Positions 37,708-47,064 of a stretch of 64,000 nt of DNA are shown piece after piece (position 1 is the stretch's first letter; every line of letters begins with the position of its first letter). The stretch covers positions 310,001-374,000 of the forward strand of contig NZ_FUWH01000001.1 of assembly GCF_900167075.1 (NCBI RefSeq), read 5' to 3'. The stretch is from Sediminibacterium ginsengisoli. Lineage in GTDB: Bacteria; Bacteroidota; Bacteroidia; Chitinophagales; Chitinophagaceae. Made by a program: the position numbers and the translations under genes. Below the pieces are notes generated by a model that did no database searches, was not told the DNA's origin, and was given only the letters and a program-made list of their open reading frames with translations.

Positions 37708-38334
37708 TTATTTATAGTCTGATATAGATAATACTTCACTACAGAAACGATATTCCTGCGGGTCATTACTACAGACAATTACCAGTTTGTCTTTGCAGTA
37801 AGTATGGAGCAGGTCATAATACAATTCATATCCCGAAACATCGAGGTTGGTGCAGGGTTCGTCGAGCAGTACAATAGGCAGATCGGGGAAAATGGCCTGC
37901 GCAAGTTTTACTCTCTGTTTCATCCCGCTGCTGTAATAACGGATCTGCTTGTCGGCCGCGCCTGATAAGTTTACAATATCCAAAGCCTGATCTACAGAAA
38001 GCCCGTTTATAAAGGGTTTGAAAGAGGAGTGGAATGTAAGGAACTCCCGGGCTGTCATTTCCTCGATGATCTCAAGATAAGGAGCTGCAATGGCAAGCTC
38101 ACGGAAAACCTGTTCGGATGAAATAATGTTGCCGTCTCTGCTGTAATCCACTTTGCCCTCGCTCGGATTCATACTGCCTGCGATCACCTGAAGCAATGTG
38201 CTCTTCCCGCTTCCGTTTGGTCCGGTAATGGCATAGGATTTTCCCTGCTCGAAAGCGCAGGTTGCGCGGCGGAATATCCAGTCGCGGTTAAACCTTTTAC
38301 CTGCATCAGTGAGTACGATCTTCATGTTCCCCAT
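37708..38334 (-). CDS. Stand-alone ABC transporter ATP-binding protein
   Basis: A 208-residue ABC ATPase: Walker A GPNGSGKSTLL near residue 38, signature YSSGMKQRVKLAQAIF near 137, Walker B PIVLLDEPCTNLDVSG. No permease gene is near. It is the last gene of the lpx operon (14 bases after lpxA), a position I associate with Bacteroidota lpx loci. A role in lipid or cell-envelope export is a guess from context only. The start may instead be the Met at 38325. Confidence 0.85.
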   Translation of the reverse strand: MGNMKIVLTDAGKRFNRDWIFRRATCAFEQGKSYAITGPNGSGKSTLLQVIAGSMNPSEGKVDYSRDGNIISSEQVFRELAIAAPYLEIIEEMTAREFLTFHSSFKPFINGLSVDQALDIVNLSGAADKQIRYYSSGMKQRVKLAQAIFPDLPIVLLDEPCTNLDVSGYELYYDLLHTYCKDKLVIVCSNDPQEYRFCSEVLSISDYK

Positions 38335-38348
38335 AATGGTGCATTGGA

Positions 38349-39146
38349 TCAGTCCTCGTCGCTTCCACCTTTTACAAATCGTTTGATGATACCCCGGCCG
38401 CTCTCACGGATGAAGGTAACGATCTCATCTCTTTCATCGCTTGCTGCCAGTTCTTCTTCAATGAATTCAAGCGCCTGGGATGTATTCAGCCCTTTGTTGA
38501 AAATGATGCGGTAGATATCGAGGATATGATTGATTTTTTCCAGCTCAAACCCCCTGCGCTTAAGACCTACGCTGTTAACGCCGCCATAGCTGAGCGGGTT
38601 TCTTACGGCTTTGATATAGGGAGGCACATCTTTACTTACAAGGCTACCGCCCGCAATATAGGCGTGCTGCCCGATGGTTACGAACTGGTGCACGGCACTA
38701 ACACCCGCAATCCAGGCCCAGTCGCCCATGATCACGTGTCCTGCCAGCTGTACACTGTTGCTCAGCACGCAGTTGTTGCCGATGATACAGTCGTGCGCAA
38801 TATGGCTGTATGCCATGATCAGGCAATGGTTACCTACTTTTGTTTTCCAGCGGTCTGTGGTACCCCGGTTGATGGTTACGAACTCGCGTATCGTGGTGTG
38901 ATCACCTATTTCCACGGTTGTCTTTTCGCCATTGTATTTCAGATCCTGCGGAATGGCTCCCAATACGGCGCCCGGAAAAATCCGTGTATTCTTTCCGATC
39001 CTCACCCCGTCCATAATGGTAACATTGCTGCCTATCCAGGTTCCTTCGCCGATCTGCACATCTCCATGTATCACGGTAAACGGATCGATCTTTACATTCG
39101 GAGCGATGCGGGCATTGGGGTCTATGTAAGTATATGGGTGAGTCAT
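38349..39146 (-). CDS. lpxA: UDP-N-acetylglucosamine acyltransferase LpxA
   Basis: A 265-residue left-handed beta-helix enzyme that puts the first hydroxyacyl chain on UDP-GlcNAc in lipid A synthesis. Hexapeptide repeats cover about residues 5-190. The catalytic His lies in AYSHIAHDC, and GGVNSVGLKRRGF and the helical C-terminus are diagnostic for LpxA over LpxD. It follows lpxC/fabZ in the operon, with 57 bases between. Confidence 0.95.
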   Translation of the reverse strand: MTHPYTYIDPNARIAPNVKIDPFTVIHGDVQIGEGTWIGSNVTIMDGVRIGKNTRIFPGAVLGAIPQDLKYNGEKTTVEIGDHTTIREFVTINRGTTDRWKTKVGNHCLIMAYSHIAHDCIIGNNCVLSNSVQLAGHVIMGDWAWIAGVSAVHQFVTIGQHAYIAGGSLVSKDVPPYIKAVRNPLSYGGVNSVGLKRRGFELEKINHILDIYRIIFNKGLNTSQALEFIEEELAASDERDEIVTFIRESGRGIIKRFVKGGSDED

Positions 39147-39203
39147 TGTATTGGTATTACTTGCAGGGTAGGGTTTAGAATTGGTATATATAGGTATCTG
39201 GTA

Positions 39204-40610
39204 TTACGGACGCTTTACTACTTGTGCTACAAGATCCGCTTCTGTTGCTACTTTGCCACCAACATATACGGTTCCGCGCATTTCGCAGATGCCGCGGCGG
39301 ATAGGTCCGGTAAATTCCATCTTCAGGATCATCGTATCGCCCGGCCTTACCATCTGCTTGAACTTACAATTGTCTATTTTCAGGAAATAAGTGTCGTACT
39401 GACCTTCCGGCATGGAATTGATGCACAGGATCCCGCCGGTTTGTGCCAGCGCTTCTATCTGCAGCACGCCCGGCATCAGCGGGTTACCCGGGAAATGTCC
39501 GGGGAAGAACCATTCGTTGAAAGTCACGTTCTTGATACCTACGATATAAGTGTCGGTAAGTTCTATGATCTTATCAACGAACAGGAACGGATGACGGTGA
39601 GGCAGTGTTTTTTCTATCTTTTCAAGCGAGAAAACCGGCGGCATGTTCGGGTCGTAAACCGGTACGTTTTTTACATGTTTATTTTTCTTTATATATTGTT
39701 TGATCTTCTTCGCAAATTCAACGTTGGTGCTATGTCCGGGCCTGTTGGCGATGATACGTGCTTTGATGGGATAGCCGATCAGGGCCAGGTCGCCCACCAC
39801 ATCGAGCAGTTTATGCCTTGCCGGCTCATTTGGGAAACGGAGCTCGAGGTTATTCAGGTAACCTTCACTCTTCACTTCAATACGGTCGCGCTTGAACACT
39901 TTTGCCAGCCTGGTCATTTCAGAATCTGAAACCGGCTTGTCTACCACCACAATGGCATTGTTGATATCGCCGCCCTTGATCAGGTCATTGTCGAGCAGCA
40001 TTTCCAGTTCGTGTAAAAAGCAGAACGTGCGGCAGGGCGCGATCTCGGATTTGAAGTCCTTGATGGTTTTTAACCCCGCATGCTGTGTTCCTAAAACCGG
40101 GCTGTTAAAATCGATCAGTGTGGTTATCTGGTAGTCGATAGCGGGCAATGCCACCATTTCTACCCTTTTTTCCTCATCGTAATGGTAAATATTTTCATCG
40201 AGGCTGTACCAGGCTTTCGTTGCTTCCTGTTCTACCACGCCTACTTTTTCAATCAGTTCTATGAACGGGGCTGAGCTGCCATCCATGATCGGGATCTCCG
40301 GGCCGTTCAGTTCTATCAGTGTGTTATCAACACCCATTCCCACCAGTGCGGCCAGGATATGTTCTACAGTGCTTACTTTGGCATCACCTACCTGCAGTGT
40401 TGTACCACGGCTGGTGTCGGTTACAAGATCGCAGTCTGCTTTGATGATCGGCTGATCAGGCAGGTCGGTCCTTTGAAACTGGATGCCAAACCCTGGATTT
40501 GCCGGCTTTAATACCATATCCACCATGATGCCGGTGTGCAGACCGGTACCGCTGATGCTGATAATATTACTGAGTGTATGCTGCTTATCGGGATTGAAAT
40601 TACTGTCCAT
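39204..40610 (-). CDS. lpxC/fabZ: Bifunctional LpxC/FabZ fusion
   Basis: A 468-residue fusion typical of Bacteroidota. Residues 1-310 are UDP-3-O-acyl-GlcNAc deacetylase: zinc ligands in TVEHILAAL and in HKLLDVVGD (His and Asp). Residues 320-468 are 3-hydroxyacyl-ACP dehydratase: [13 protein letters not shown] and [20 protein letters not shown] contain the catalytic His and Glu. The fusion couples the committed step of lipid A synthesis to fatty-acid elongation. ATG 40610 is chosen over the TTG at 40619. Confidence 0.96.
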   Translation of the reverse strand: MDSNFNPDKQHTLSNIISISGTGLHTGIMVDMVLKPANPGFGIQFQRTDLPDQPIIKADCDLVTDTSRGTTLQVGDAKVSTVEHILAALVGMGVDNTLIELNGPEIPIMDGSSAPFIELIEKVGVVEQEATKAWYSLDENIYHYDEEKRVEMVALPAIDYQITTLIDFNSPVLGTQHAGLKTIKDFKSEIAPCRTFCFLHELEMLLDNDLIKGGDINNAIVVVDKPVSDSEMTRLAKVFKRDRIEVKSEGYLNNLELRFPNEPARHKLLDVVGDLALIGYPIKARIIANRPGHSTNVEFAKKIKQYIKKNKHVKNVPVYDPNMPPVFSLEKIEKTLPHRHPFLFVDKIIELTDTYIVGIKNVTFNEWFFPGHFPGNPLMPGVLQIEALAQTGGILCINSMPEGQYDTYFLKIDNCKFKQMVRPGDTMILKMEFTGPIRRGICEMRGTVYVGGKVATEADLVAQVVKRP

Positions 40611-40651
40611 AGTCGGCAAAAATAATACTTCCCGACCGTTTAAGCACTGTT

Positions 40652-41725
40652 TTATGATGCATTCACTCGTTCTTCAACGAGTTGGCGCACCATTTTCTCC
40701 AGTTCTTTGATCCTTTTTTCCATCTCCGGAAGAGAACGGGCGATGGCCTGGCTGCGAAGTGCATTGCTGTAATCGAAAGCCGGCGTTCCGGTTACGGAAC
40801 TGTTGGGTTCTTTCAGCGACTTTGTTACACCGCTCTGACCGTTGATCTTGCAGTTATCGGCAATGGTGAGGTGACCTGCAATGCCGGACTGGCCGCCCAT
40901 CATTACATTCTTGCCCAGTTTGGTGCTGCCGCTAACGCCCGACTGTGCGGCGATCACTGTATTTTCACCTACTTCCACATTATGTGCGATCTGGATCAGG
41001 TTGTCGAGCTTGGCGCCGGATTTGATCAGTGTTGAGCCCATGGTGGCGCGGTCTATCGTTGCATTGGCCCCGATCTCCACAAAATCTTCAACCACCACAT
41101 TGCCGATCTGGGGAACTTTCTTAAACGTGCCATCGGCCTGCGGTGCAAAACCGAAGCCGTCGCTGCCGATCACGGTGCCGGCATGGATGGTCACATTATT
41201 ACCGATCACACAGTCATGGTAGATCTTAACACCGGCATGTATCATACAGTTCTGGCCGATCTGCACATTGTTACCCAGTACTACGCCCTGCATGATCTTG
41301 CTGCCGTTGCCGATCACGGCATGATCGCCGATATAGGAAAATGCGCCTACAAACACATGCTCGCCCAGGCTGGCAGTGTCGGCAATATAGCTGGGCTGCT
41401 GGATGCCTGCGAGTTGCTGGGTCATCAGTTCCTGGTATTTGGAAAGCAGGGTAGCAAAGGCAGAATAAGCGTCCGGTACTCGGATCAGTGTGGCATTGAC
41501 CGGTTGCTTCAGCTCCAGGCTATCGTTGATGATGATAACAGAAGCGTTGGTCAGGTAGAGGAATTCTTCGTATTTAGGGTTGGCCAGAAACGACAACTGC
41601 CCGCTCCGGGCTTCTTCAATTTTCCCGAACGAAGCCACGGCAGCATTGCCATCGCCCTCCAGTCTGCCATTGATCATCATGGCTATTTGCGCGCCTGTAA
41701 ATTGCATATCGAGGAGTTTAGTCAT
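40652..41725 (-). CDS. lpxD: UDP-3-O-acylglucosamine N-acyltransferase LpxD
   Basis: A 357-residue acyltransferase. An N-terminal uridine-binding domain (about 1-100), hexapeptide beta-helix (about 105-300) with the catalytic His in LIQIAHNVEVG, and a C-terminal helix that is a short coiled coil (MEKRIKELEKMVRQL). It adds the second acyl chain to lipid A precursor. ATG 41725 is used; the frame reaches a TTG at 41734. The gene precedes lpxC/fabZ with a 41-base gap. Confidence 0.95.
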   Translation of the reverse strand: MTKLLDMQFTGAQIAMMINGRLEGDGNAAVASFGKIEEARSGQLSFLANPKYEEFLYLTNASVIIINDSLELKQPVNATLIRVPDAYSAFATLLSKYQELMTQQLAGIQQPSYIADTASLGEHVFVGAFSYIGDHAVIGNGSKIMQGVVLGNNVQIGQNCMIHAGVKIYHDCVIGNNVTIHAGTVIGSDGFGFAPQADGTFKKVPQIGNVVVEDFVEIGANATIDRATMGSTLIKSGAKLDNLIQIAHNVEVGENTVIAAQSGVSGSTKLGKNVMMGGQSGIAGHLTIADNCKINGQSGVTKSLKEPNSSVTGTPAFDYSNALRSQAIARSLPEMEKRIKELEKMVRQLVEERVNAS

Positions 41726-41770
41726 TGATGGCAACCACCGCTTCCCTGTTACGGAAAAGAACCCGGCCTG

Positions 41771-42985
41771 TTACGTCAACGTACAAATGTAATTTTTTTT
41801 GACGGGGGCAGAAAGATTTTGATGGATCAACGCATTATCAATTTCTGAAATATCCTTCACCTCTCCATTCCTGAAAAGTATATTAATCTTTTCATCCCTG
41901 GTCTGGTAAAGTGTATTGCTGGCTTCCCCTGTAAAAGAGAAATAATGCACTTCCGCCGCAGTTATATTAAATTTTTTAATTACTTCATTTTCTTTTTCTG
42001 CTATGAATGCCGGATCGAACGGGGCAGCCTGTATTTTGCATTTATACAGCTGCCTGTTCAGGAAACGCCTGCAAAGCAAAGACAGGATAGGGTCTGTATG
42101 ACCACTCCAGCGCTTGATGGCATGCATTACATCATGATCATCCAGTGAGCAGAATTTCTCCAGGTTCTCAATATTCATATTGCCATCGAATCCGCCCAGG
42201 AAAAAGTCCAGCGCTGATTGTGTATCCAGTTGTTTTTCGCCCCTGGTATGCAATTCCCTCGCTCTCGTAAGGATCTTCACCAGCATCTTTTCAGCAGCCA
42301 GCACGGTTTTATGCAGATAGACCTGCCAGTACATCTGGCGCCTGGCCACCAGGAACTTTTCAACGCTGTAGATCGCTTTTTCCTCTACCATCAGATCGCC
42401 TTCGTGAACAGTAAGCATCTTGAGGATCCGGTCGTAGCCGATCACTCCTTCGCTTACGCCGGAATAAAAACTGTCCCTGGTGAGATAGTCCATCCGGTCC
42501 ACATCCAGCTGACCGCTGATCAGCTGGTGCAGGAAAGGTTTATGGTAATCGTTGGTGAAAATGCGGATAGCCAGGCTGAGCTGACCGTTAAGTTCCTCAT
42601 TCATTACATGCATGATCTTCAGGGAAAGCTGCTCATGATGCACCCCCTGTACCAGCGTATGTTCAAGTGCATGGGAAAAAGGCCCGTGACCGATATCGTG
42701 CAGGAGAATAGCTGCTTTAACAGCCAGTTCTTCTTCCCGGGTGATCTCGATATTCTTGCTTCTCAGCTCTGCAACAGCGCAACTCATCAGGTGATAAGCA
42801 CCAAGTGAATGATGCAGCCTTGTATGAACGGCCCCCGGATAAACCAGCTGCCCCATGGCTGTTTGCTGGATCCGGCGTAACCGCTGGTAATAAGGATGAG
42901 AGATAATGGAAAATATCAGCGGCTGGTTAATAGTTATAAAGCCGTAAACCGGGTCGTTGATGATCTTCCTTGCTGTGACGTTCAT
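41771..42985 (-). CDS. HD-domain phosphohydrolase (dGTPase/SAMHD1-like)
   Basis: A 404-residue metal-dependent phosphohydrolase. The HD motif is ILLHDIGHGPFSHALEH near residue 90, preceded by a conserved His stretch VHTRLHHSLGAYHL, and followed by the Asp in DVDRMDYLTRDS. The pattern fits the nucleotide triphosphohydrolase-like group, but the real substrate is not known. It is the first gene of the minus-strand operon leading into lpxD. Confidence 0.88.
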   Translation of the reverse strand: MNVTARKIINDPVYGFITINQPLIFSIISHPYYQRLRRIQQTAMGQLVYPGAVHTRLHHSLGAYHLMSCAVAELRSKNIEITREEELAVKAAILLHDIGHGPFSHALEHTLVQGVHHEQLSLKIMHVMNEELNGQLSLAIRIFTNDYHKPFLHQLISGQLDVDRMDYLTRDSFYSGVSEGVIGYDRILKMLTVHEGDLMVEEKAIYSVEKFLVARRQMYWQVYLHKTVLAAEKMLVKILTRARELHTRGEKQLDTQSALDFFLGGFDGNMNIENLEKFCSLDDHDVMHAIKRWSGHTDPILSLLCRRFLNRQLYKCKIQAAPFDPAFIAEKENEVIKKFNITAAEVHYFSFTGEASNTLYQTRDEKINILFRNGEVKDISEIDNALIHQNLSAPVKKNYICTLT

Positions 42986-43025
42986 GCTGTTGGTAAATTG
43001 TTAAATCCGATACAAAGACAGTTGG

Positions 43026-43033
43026 CAAAAGTA
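43026..43033 (-). promoter_or_regulatory. -7 element TACTTTTG for the HD phosphohydrolase/lpx operon
   Basis: The minus strand reads TACTTTTG, a full match to TAnnTTTG, about 40 bases upstream of the HD gene ATG. The -33 partner is weak. Confidence 0.4.
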
Positions 43034-43177
43034 CAAAGAGAACAGTGAACGATTGGAATGAAATAGATTTACCCTCATTTTTAACAGTTTAGTTATCGAT
43101 CACACGTCTACTCGCTTTTTCTTCTTATTTTAATAGTGCCGAGGCATTCCCGGTACAATAACCAAAAACAACCTGTT

Positions 43178-44743
43178 ATGCCTGTTGCAAAAATATTATG
43201 GGTAGATGATGAGATCGAAAGCCTGCAGTCGCAGAAACTTTTCCTGGAACACAAGGGTTATGAGGTGCAGACGGTTACAAACGGTTTCGACGCAATTGAA
43301 TATGTGAAAGATCAACCGGTGGATGTAGTGCTGATGGATGAGACGATGCCGGGAATCACCGGACTTGAGACCCTGGCCCGGATCAAAGAGATCAATGCCG
43401 GGATCCCGGTGGTGCTGATCACCAAAAATGAAACGGAGAACCTGATGGATGAAGCCATCGGCAGCCAGATCAGCGATTACCTCATCAAACCGGTCAATCC
43501 TAACCAGGTGCTGCTCAGCCTCAAAAAACTGATCGATAACAAACGACTTGTTGCGGAAAAAACCACTACGGCTTATCAGCAGCAGTTCCGTGAACTCTTT
43601 ATGGCGCTGAACGACAACCCTGATTATAACGGCTGGATGGATATTTACAAGAAGCTGGTGTACTGGGAGCTGGAAATGGAAAAGAGCGACAGCCCCGAAA
43701 TGCGCGAGGTATTCGATTCACAGAAGGATGAAGCGAACACCGCTTTTTTCAAGTATGTGAGTAAGAATTATACCAAATGGGTGGATCCCAAATCGGCCGA
43801 AGCACCTATAATGAGTCACCAGCTGTTCCGCTTTAAAGTACTGCCGCATGTGGAGAAGGGAACGCCGGTCTTTTTTATCCTGATCGACAATCTGCGTTTC
43901 GACCAGTGGAAAGCCATTCAACCACTGTTTTCCATGTTTTTCAGGATCCTGGAAGAGGAAACATTTTATTCCATCCTGCCCACTGCAACACAGTATTGCC
44001 GCAATGCGATATTTGCCGGGCTTTTACCGGTAGAGATCGAAAAACAGTTTCCGCAGGAATGGAAAAATGATGATGAGGACGGGGGGAAAAATCTTTTCGA
44101 AGAAACTTTTTTCCGTGCCCAGCTGAAACGCCTGCGCAGGGAAGATATCCGTTTCAGCTATAATAAAGTGCTGCATCACCAGGATGGTCAGCAACTGGTG
44201 AATAATATCCATAACCTGCTGGAGAACGACCTGAACATCATCGTATACAATTTTGTGGATATGCTGAGTCATGCCCGCACCGAAATGGAAGTGCTGAAAG
44301 AACTGGCAAGTGACGAAGCGAGTTACCGCAGCATCACGCGGAGCTGGTTTGAGCATAGTCCATTGTTCCAGGCGCTGAAAAAGATAGCCGACCGTAATAT
44401 CAAACTTATACTGGCAACCGATCATGGCAGTGTAAGGGTAAATACGCCGCATAAAGTGATCGGCGATAAGCAGACTACCACCAATCTCCGCTATAAACAC
44501 GGCCGGAACCTGAATTATGAACCCAAAGATGTACTTGCTTTCCGGGATCCGAAAGAAGCAGGGTTACCGGTGCCGAATGTAAATTCTTCGTTCATTTTTG
44601 CGAAAGAAGACGGGTTTCTCTGTTACCCGAATAATTACAATCATTATGTTAATTATTACCGGAATAGCTTCCAGCATGGCGGGATAAGCCTGGAAGAAAT
44701 GATCGTTCCTATTATAAAAATGGTCAGCAAAGCCCATTCCTGA
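43178..44743 (+). CDS. porX: PorX-type response regulator with PglZ domain (type IX secretion regulator)
   Basis: A 521-residue two-domain regulator. Receiver (about 4-120): WVDDE pocket, phospho-acceptor Asp54 in VLMDETMPG, conserved Lys in LIKPVNP. The PglZ alkaline-phosphatase-superfamily domain (about 210-520) has FFILIDNLRFDQW (metal Asp), PTATQYCRNA containing Thr271, a likely nucleophile, and ATDHGSVRVNTPHK (metal ligands). PorX works with the PorY kinase and sigma factor SigP to control type IX secretion genes, which implies that the organism has that system. ATG 43178 is chosen over the GTG at 43136. It is divergent from the lpx operon. Confidence 0.93.
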   Translation: MPVAKILWVDDEIESLQSQKLFLEHKGYEVQTVTNGFDAIEYVKDQPVDVVLMDETMPGITGLETLARIKEINAGIPVVLITKNETENLMDEAIGSQISDYLIKPVNPNQVLLSLKKLIDNKRLVAEKTTTAYQQQFRELFMALNDNPDYNGWMDIYKKLVYWELEMEKSDSPEMREVFDSQKDEANTAFFKYVSKNYTKWVDPKSAEAPIMSHQLFRFKVLPHVEKGTPVFFILIDNLRFDQWKAIQPLFSMFFRILEEETFYSILPTATQYCRNAIFAGLLPVEIEKQFPQEWKNDDEDGGKNLFEETFFRAQLKRLRREDIRFSYNKVLHHQDGQQLVNNIHNLLENDLNIIVYNFVDMLSHARTEMEVLKELASDEASYRSITRSWFEHSPLFQALKKIADRNIKLILATDHGSVRVNTPHKVIGDKQTTTNLRYKHGRNLNYEPKDVLAFRDPKEAGLPVPNVNSSFIFAKEDGFLCYPNNYNHYVNYYRNSFQHGGISLEEMIVPIIKMVSKAHS

Positions 44744-44796
44744 CACAATGTGTATAATTACTGGAAAAGCAGGCTGGCACAGGGCGTCAGGTGTGG

Positions 44797-44804
44797 TATA
44801 TTTG
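44797..44804 (+). promoter_or_regulatory. -7 element TATATTTG for the 90-residue gene
   Basis: An exact TAnnTTTG match, 28 bases before ATG 44833. It supports that start over the earlier in-frame codon at 44791. Confidence 0.4.
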
Positions 44805-44832
44805 CAATGAACAGATCATAAACAATATTCGG

Positions 44833-45105
44833 ATGAAATATACACAATCCACGGTATCAAAACTGGAAGACATATTGGGCGAGTCGGGCTATGTGGTGCG
44901 CTACGAAAGAGGAACGTTCCAGAGCGGCTGGTGTTTACTTGAAATGAAGAAGATCGTGGTACTGAATAAATTCCTCAACCTGGAAGGGCGGATCAATACA
45001 CTCATGGAACTGATTCCCCAGCTGGCTATTGATTTCGACAAACTCACGCTGGAATCGCAGAAGCGTTACGAGGAAGTGATCAAAAAATTTGAAGCGACCG
45101 CTTAA
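44833..45105 (+). CDS. Conserved small protein of unknown function
   Basis: A 90-residue protein, MKYTQSTVSKLEDILGESG at the start and an amphipathic helix rich in Leu, Glu and Lys at the end. The alternating middle (YVVRYERGTFQSG, then LLEMKKIVVLNKFL) looks like a small beta-hairpin fold. The composition is that of a real protein and I have an impression of similar proteins in Bacteroidota, but I cannot name a family. It lies between porX and the MBL gene. Confidence 0.7.
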   Translation: MKYTQSTVSKLEDILGESGYVVRYERGTFQSGWCLLEMKKIVVLNKFLNLEGRINTLMELIPQLAIDFDKLTLESQKRYEEVIKKFEATA

Positions 45106-45147
45106 AATTTACGGTTATTACCTAATCTCTTCTCTTTCTTTTTACAT

Positions 45148-45155
45148 TAGTTTTG
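45148..45155 (+). promoter_or_regulatory. -7 element TAGTTTTG at the MBL gene start
   Basis: TAGTTTTG fits TAnnTTTG and ends 4 bases before the GTG start codon, implying a leaderless message. No good -33 element is seen. Confidence 0.35.
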
Positions 45156-45159
45156 GCCT

Positions 45160-45936
45160 GTGACACACCCACGTCTATCTATAACATTTCTTGGTACAGG
45201 TACGAGTTCAGGTGTGCCGATGATCGCGTGCATGTGTGAAGTATGTACGTCGGGTCATCCGCATGATAAACGCCTGCGCAGCAGCATAAAGGTATCTTCG
45301 GCTACAACAACGGTGGTAGTGGATACAACACCCGATTTCAGGTACCAGATGCTGCGTACACAAACCACTCAGCTGGATGCGATCCTGTTTACGCATCCGC
45401 ATAAAGATCATATCGCCGGTCTTGATGATATACGGGCATATAATTATTTTCAGGGCAAGGCGATGGACATCTACGCCAATTTCATGACAGCCGAAGCAAT
45501 ACAAAGGGATTTTTATTATGCTTTCGCGGAAAAGAAATACCCGGGTGTGCCGGAACTGAACCTCATCACTATTGAAGACAGGCCTTTCAATATCGGAGAT
45601 ATACAGGTAACACCGGTAGAAGTGATGCATCATTTATTACCGGTATGGGGCTTCCGTTTTGGCGATTTCACTTATATCACAGACGCAAATAGTATTTCTT
45701 CAGAATCGAAAGCAAGGATCAAAGGTTCACGTACACTTGTATTGAACGCGCTGCGGAAAGAAAAACATATCTCTCATTTTACGCTGTCGGAAGCCATTGC
45801 GCTGGCAGACGAGCTCGAAGTACCTGAAGTGTACCTGACGCATATCAGTCATCAGCTGGGTAAACACGAAGACATCAACAAAGAACTCCCCGCTCATATC
45901 AGGCTCGCATACGACGGCCTGCAGGTCACACTCTGA
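45160..45936 (+). CDS. MBL-fold metal-dependent hydrolase (PhnP-like)
   Basis: A 258-residue metallo-beta-lactamase-fold enzyme. The metal motif is HPHKDH (His79, His81, Asp83, His84), with LGTGTSSGVPMIAC at the N-terminus, a form shared by PhnP-like phosphodiesterases. DANSIS supplies the later Asp and HISHQLG the last His. The GTG start keeps the conserved THPRLSITFLGTGTS N-terminus; no ATG in frame would. Substrate unknown; cyclic phosphodiesters are typical of relatives. Confidence 0.87.
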   Translation: MTHPRLSITFLGTGTSSGVPMIACMCEVCTSGHPHDKRLRSSIKVSSATTTVVVDTTPDFRYQMLRTQTTQLDAILFTHPHKDHIAGLDDIRAYNYFQGKAMDIYANFMTAEAIQRDFYYAFAEKKYPGVPELNLITIEDRPFNIGDIQVTPVEVMHHLLPVWGFRFGDFTYITDANSISSESKARIKGSRTLVLNALRKEKHISHFTLSEAIALADELEVPEVYLTHISHQLGKHEDINKELPAHIRLAYDGLQVTL

Positions 45937-46013
45937 TAACCACTGACAGGATCTGATTGGTAACTGCCGCATCTCCGTAGCAGAAGGCATCGCTATGCGG
46001 CTAAAAGAAATTT

Positions 46014-46916
46014 ATGAAACAGGTCATCAAAGAATACCTGTCGTTCACCAAAAAAGAACGGCTTGCTGTGCTCGTATTACTGGTATTGATCACGGTATTT
46101 CTCATTTTACCAGGATTAATGCCACCACATATTCCCGATGCGGTGGAAAATGAAGCATTGCATCACCTGCTGACCCGCCCGCAAAGCATACAGGAGATAC
46201 CGGAAAACAAAAATAAAATGCCTGATAAGCCAGGTGATAATGGAGCGGCGAAACCCGGCCCGTCGTTATTTCTATTCGATCCCAATACCATAACACAGAA
46301 AGAATGGATGGCACTGGGGTTGAAAGAACGCACAGCCCAAACGATCCTCCGGTTCAGGGATAAGGGCGGAAGGTTCAGAACGCCGGCGGACCTTGGAAAA
46401 GTGTGGGGACTGCGTAAAGAAGAGGTGGAGCGCCTGACACCCTATGTCCGTATCGCGGCATCCGGAGAAAACAACCGGAAGCCGGATAACAAAACTCAGC
46501 CTGCGAAACCCGTCATAATAGATATCAACACTGCCGGTGAAACTGATTGGGCGCAATTACCTGGTATCGGAAAACGGCTGGCGGGAAGAATAGTGCATTT
46601 CAGGACTAAGATGAATGGTTTTGTGCGGGTAGAACAGGTAGCCAAAACCTATGGCTTAAGCGACAGCCAGTACCAATTGGCATTGCCTTACCTGCAATGC
46701 AGACCTGAAACTGCCCGCAAAATCGACATCAATACCACAACAGCCTGGGAGCTCATTTCAGCCTGTGACCTGCCCGGAGATATTGCTTATGCGATCATCA
46801 GGGAACGGAAAAGAAAAAGCTCATTTAAAAGACTTGATGAGCTGAAAAATATTGCTCAGCTCTCAGACACAACCTATCAACGGCTGGAAATGATTTTAAC
46901 AATCAGGGAACCCTGA
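46014..46916 (+). CDS. Membrane-anchored helix-hairpin-helix protein (ComEA-like)
   Basis: A 300-residue protein. One N-terminal TM (residues 17-36, LAVLVLLVLITVFLILPG), a linker to about residue 80, then three HhH units: near 90-145 (LGLKERTAQTILRF), 165-215 (IDINTAGETDWAQLPGIGKRL) and 240-295 (IDINTTTAWELISACDLPG). ComEA homologues bind DNA during uptake; in Bacteroidota these proteins are common but not proven to be competence factors. No other competence gene is near. Confidence 0.85.
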   Translation: MKQVIKEYLSFTKKERLAVLVLLVLITVFLILPGLMPPHIPDAVENEALHHLLTRPQSIQEIPENKNKMPDKPGDNGAAKPGPSLFLFDPNTITQKEWMALGLKERTAQTILRFRDKGGRFRTPADLGKVWGLRKEEVERLTPYVRIAASGENNRKPDNKTQPAKPVIIDINTAGETDWAQLPGIGKRLAGRIVHFRTKMNGFVRVEQVAKTYGLSDSQYQLALPYLQCRPETARKIDINTTTAWELISACDLPGDIAYAIIRERKRKSSFKRLDELKNIAQLSDTTYQRLEMILTIREP

Positions 46917-46956
46917 CAACAAAAAAGATTTGGTCAAATCAGTAAAAGCGCCTTTT

Positions 46957-46989
46957 TTTGCTTTAAATACTAACAAACGATAGTTTGTT
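46957..46989 (+). promoter_or_regulatory. Promoter with overlapping 18-bp palindrome upstream of the acyl-CoA dehydrogenase gene
   Basis: TTTG at 46957-46960, a 20-base spacer and TAGTTTG at 46981-46987 (consensus minus one base) form a promoter. The palindrome AACAAAC-GATA-GTTTGTT (46972-46989) covers the -7 element. Size and symmetry resemble TetR-family operators, and TetR-type regulators commonly control acyl-CoA genes; no TetR gene is in the window. Confidence 0.5.
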
Positions 46990-46995
46990 TTATAA

Positions 46996-47041
46996 GGAGG
47001 CTACCTGTATATACGATTGCTCGGGTTACAAGGTAGCCTCC
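46996..47041 (+). other. Hairpin at the predicted 5' end of the acyl-CoA dehydrogenase mRNA
   Basis: Perfect 11-bp arms GGAGGCTACCT (46996-47006) and AGGTAGCCTCC (47031-47041), extendable by three pairs across a bulge, with a loop of about 24 bases. It lies just after the predicted transcription start and 23 bases before the ATG. Followed only by a weak T-run (tctatttt), so attenuation is possible but not clear. Confidence 0.6.
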
Positions 47042-47064
47042 GTCTATTTTAAACAGTAAGGATT

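Noticed and set aside
38526..39929. Plus-strand open frame of 467 codons opposite lpxA and lpxC/fabZ
   Set aside because: It is a shadow of the real minus-strand genes, with implausible Cys/His/Tyr-rich composition and no domain pattern.
43136..43177. GTG start adding 14 residues to PorX
   Set aside because: ATG 43178 gives the conserved receiver N-terminus (MPVAKILWVDDE); the extension is basic and unlike other receivers.
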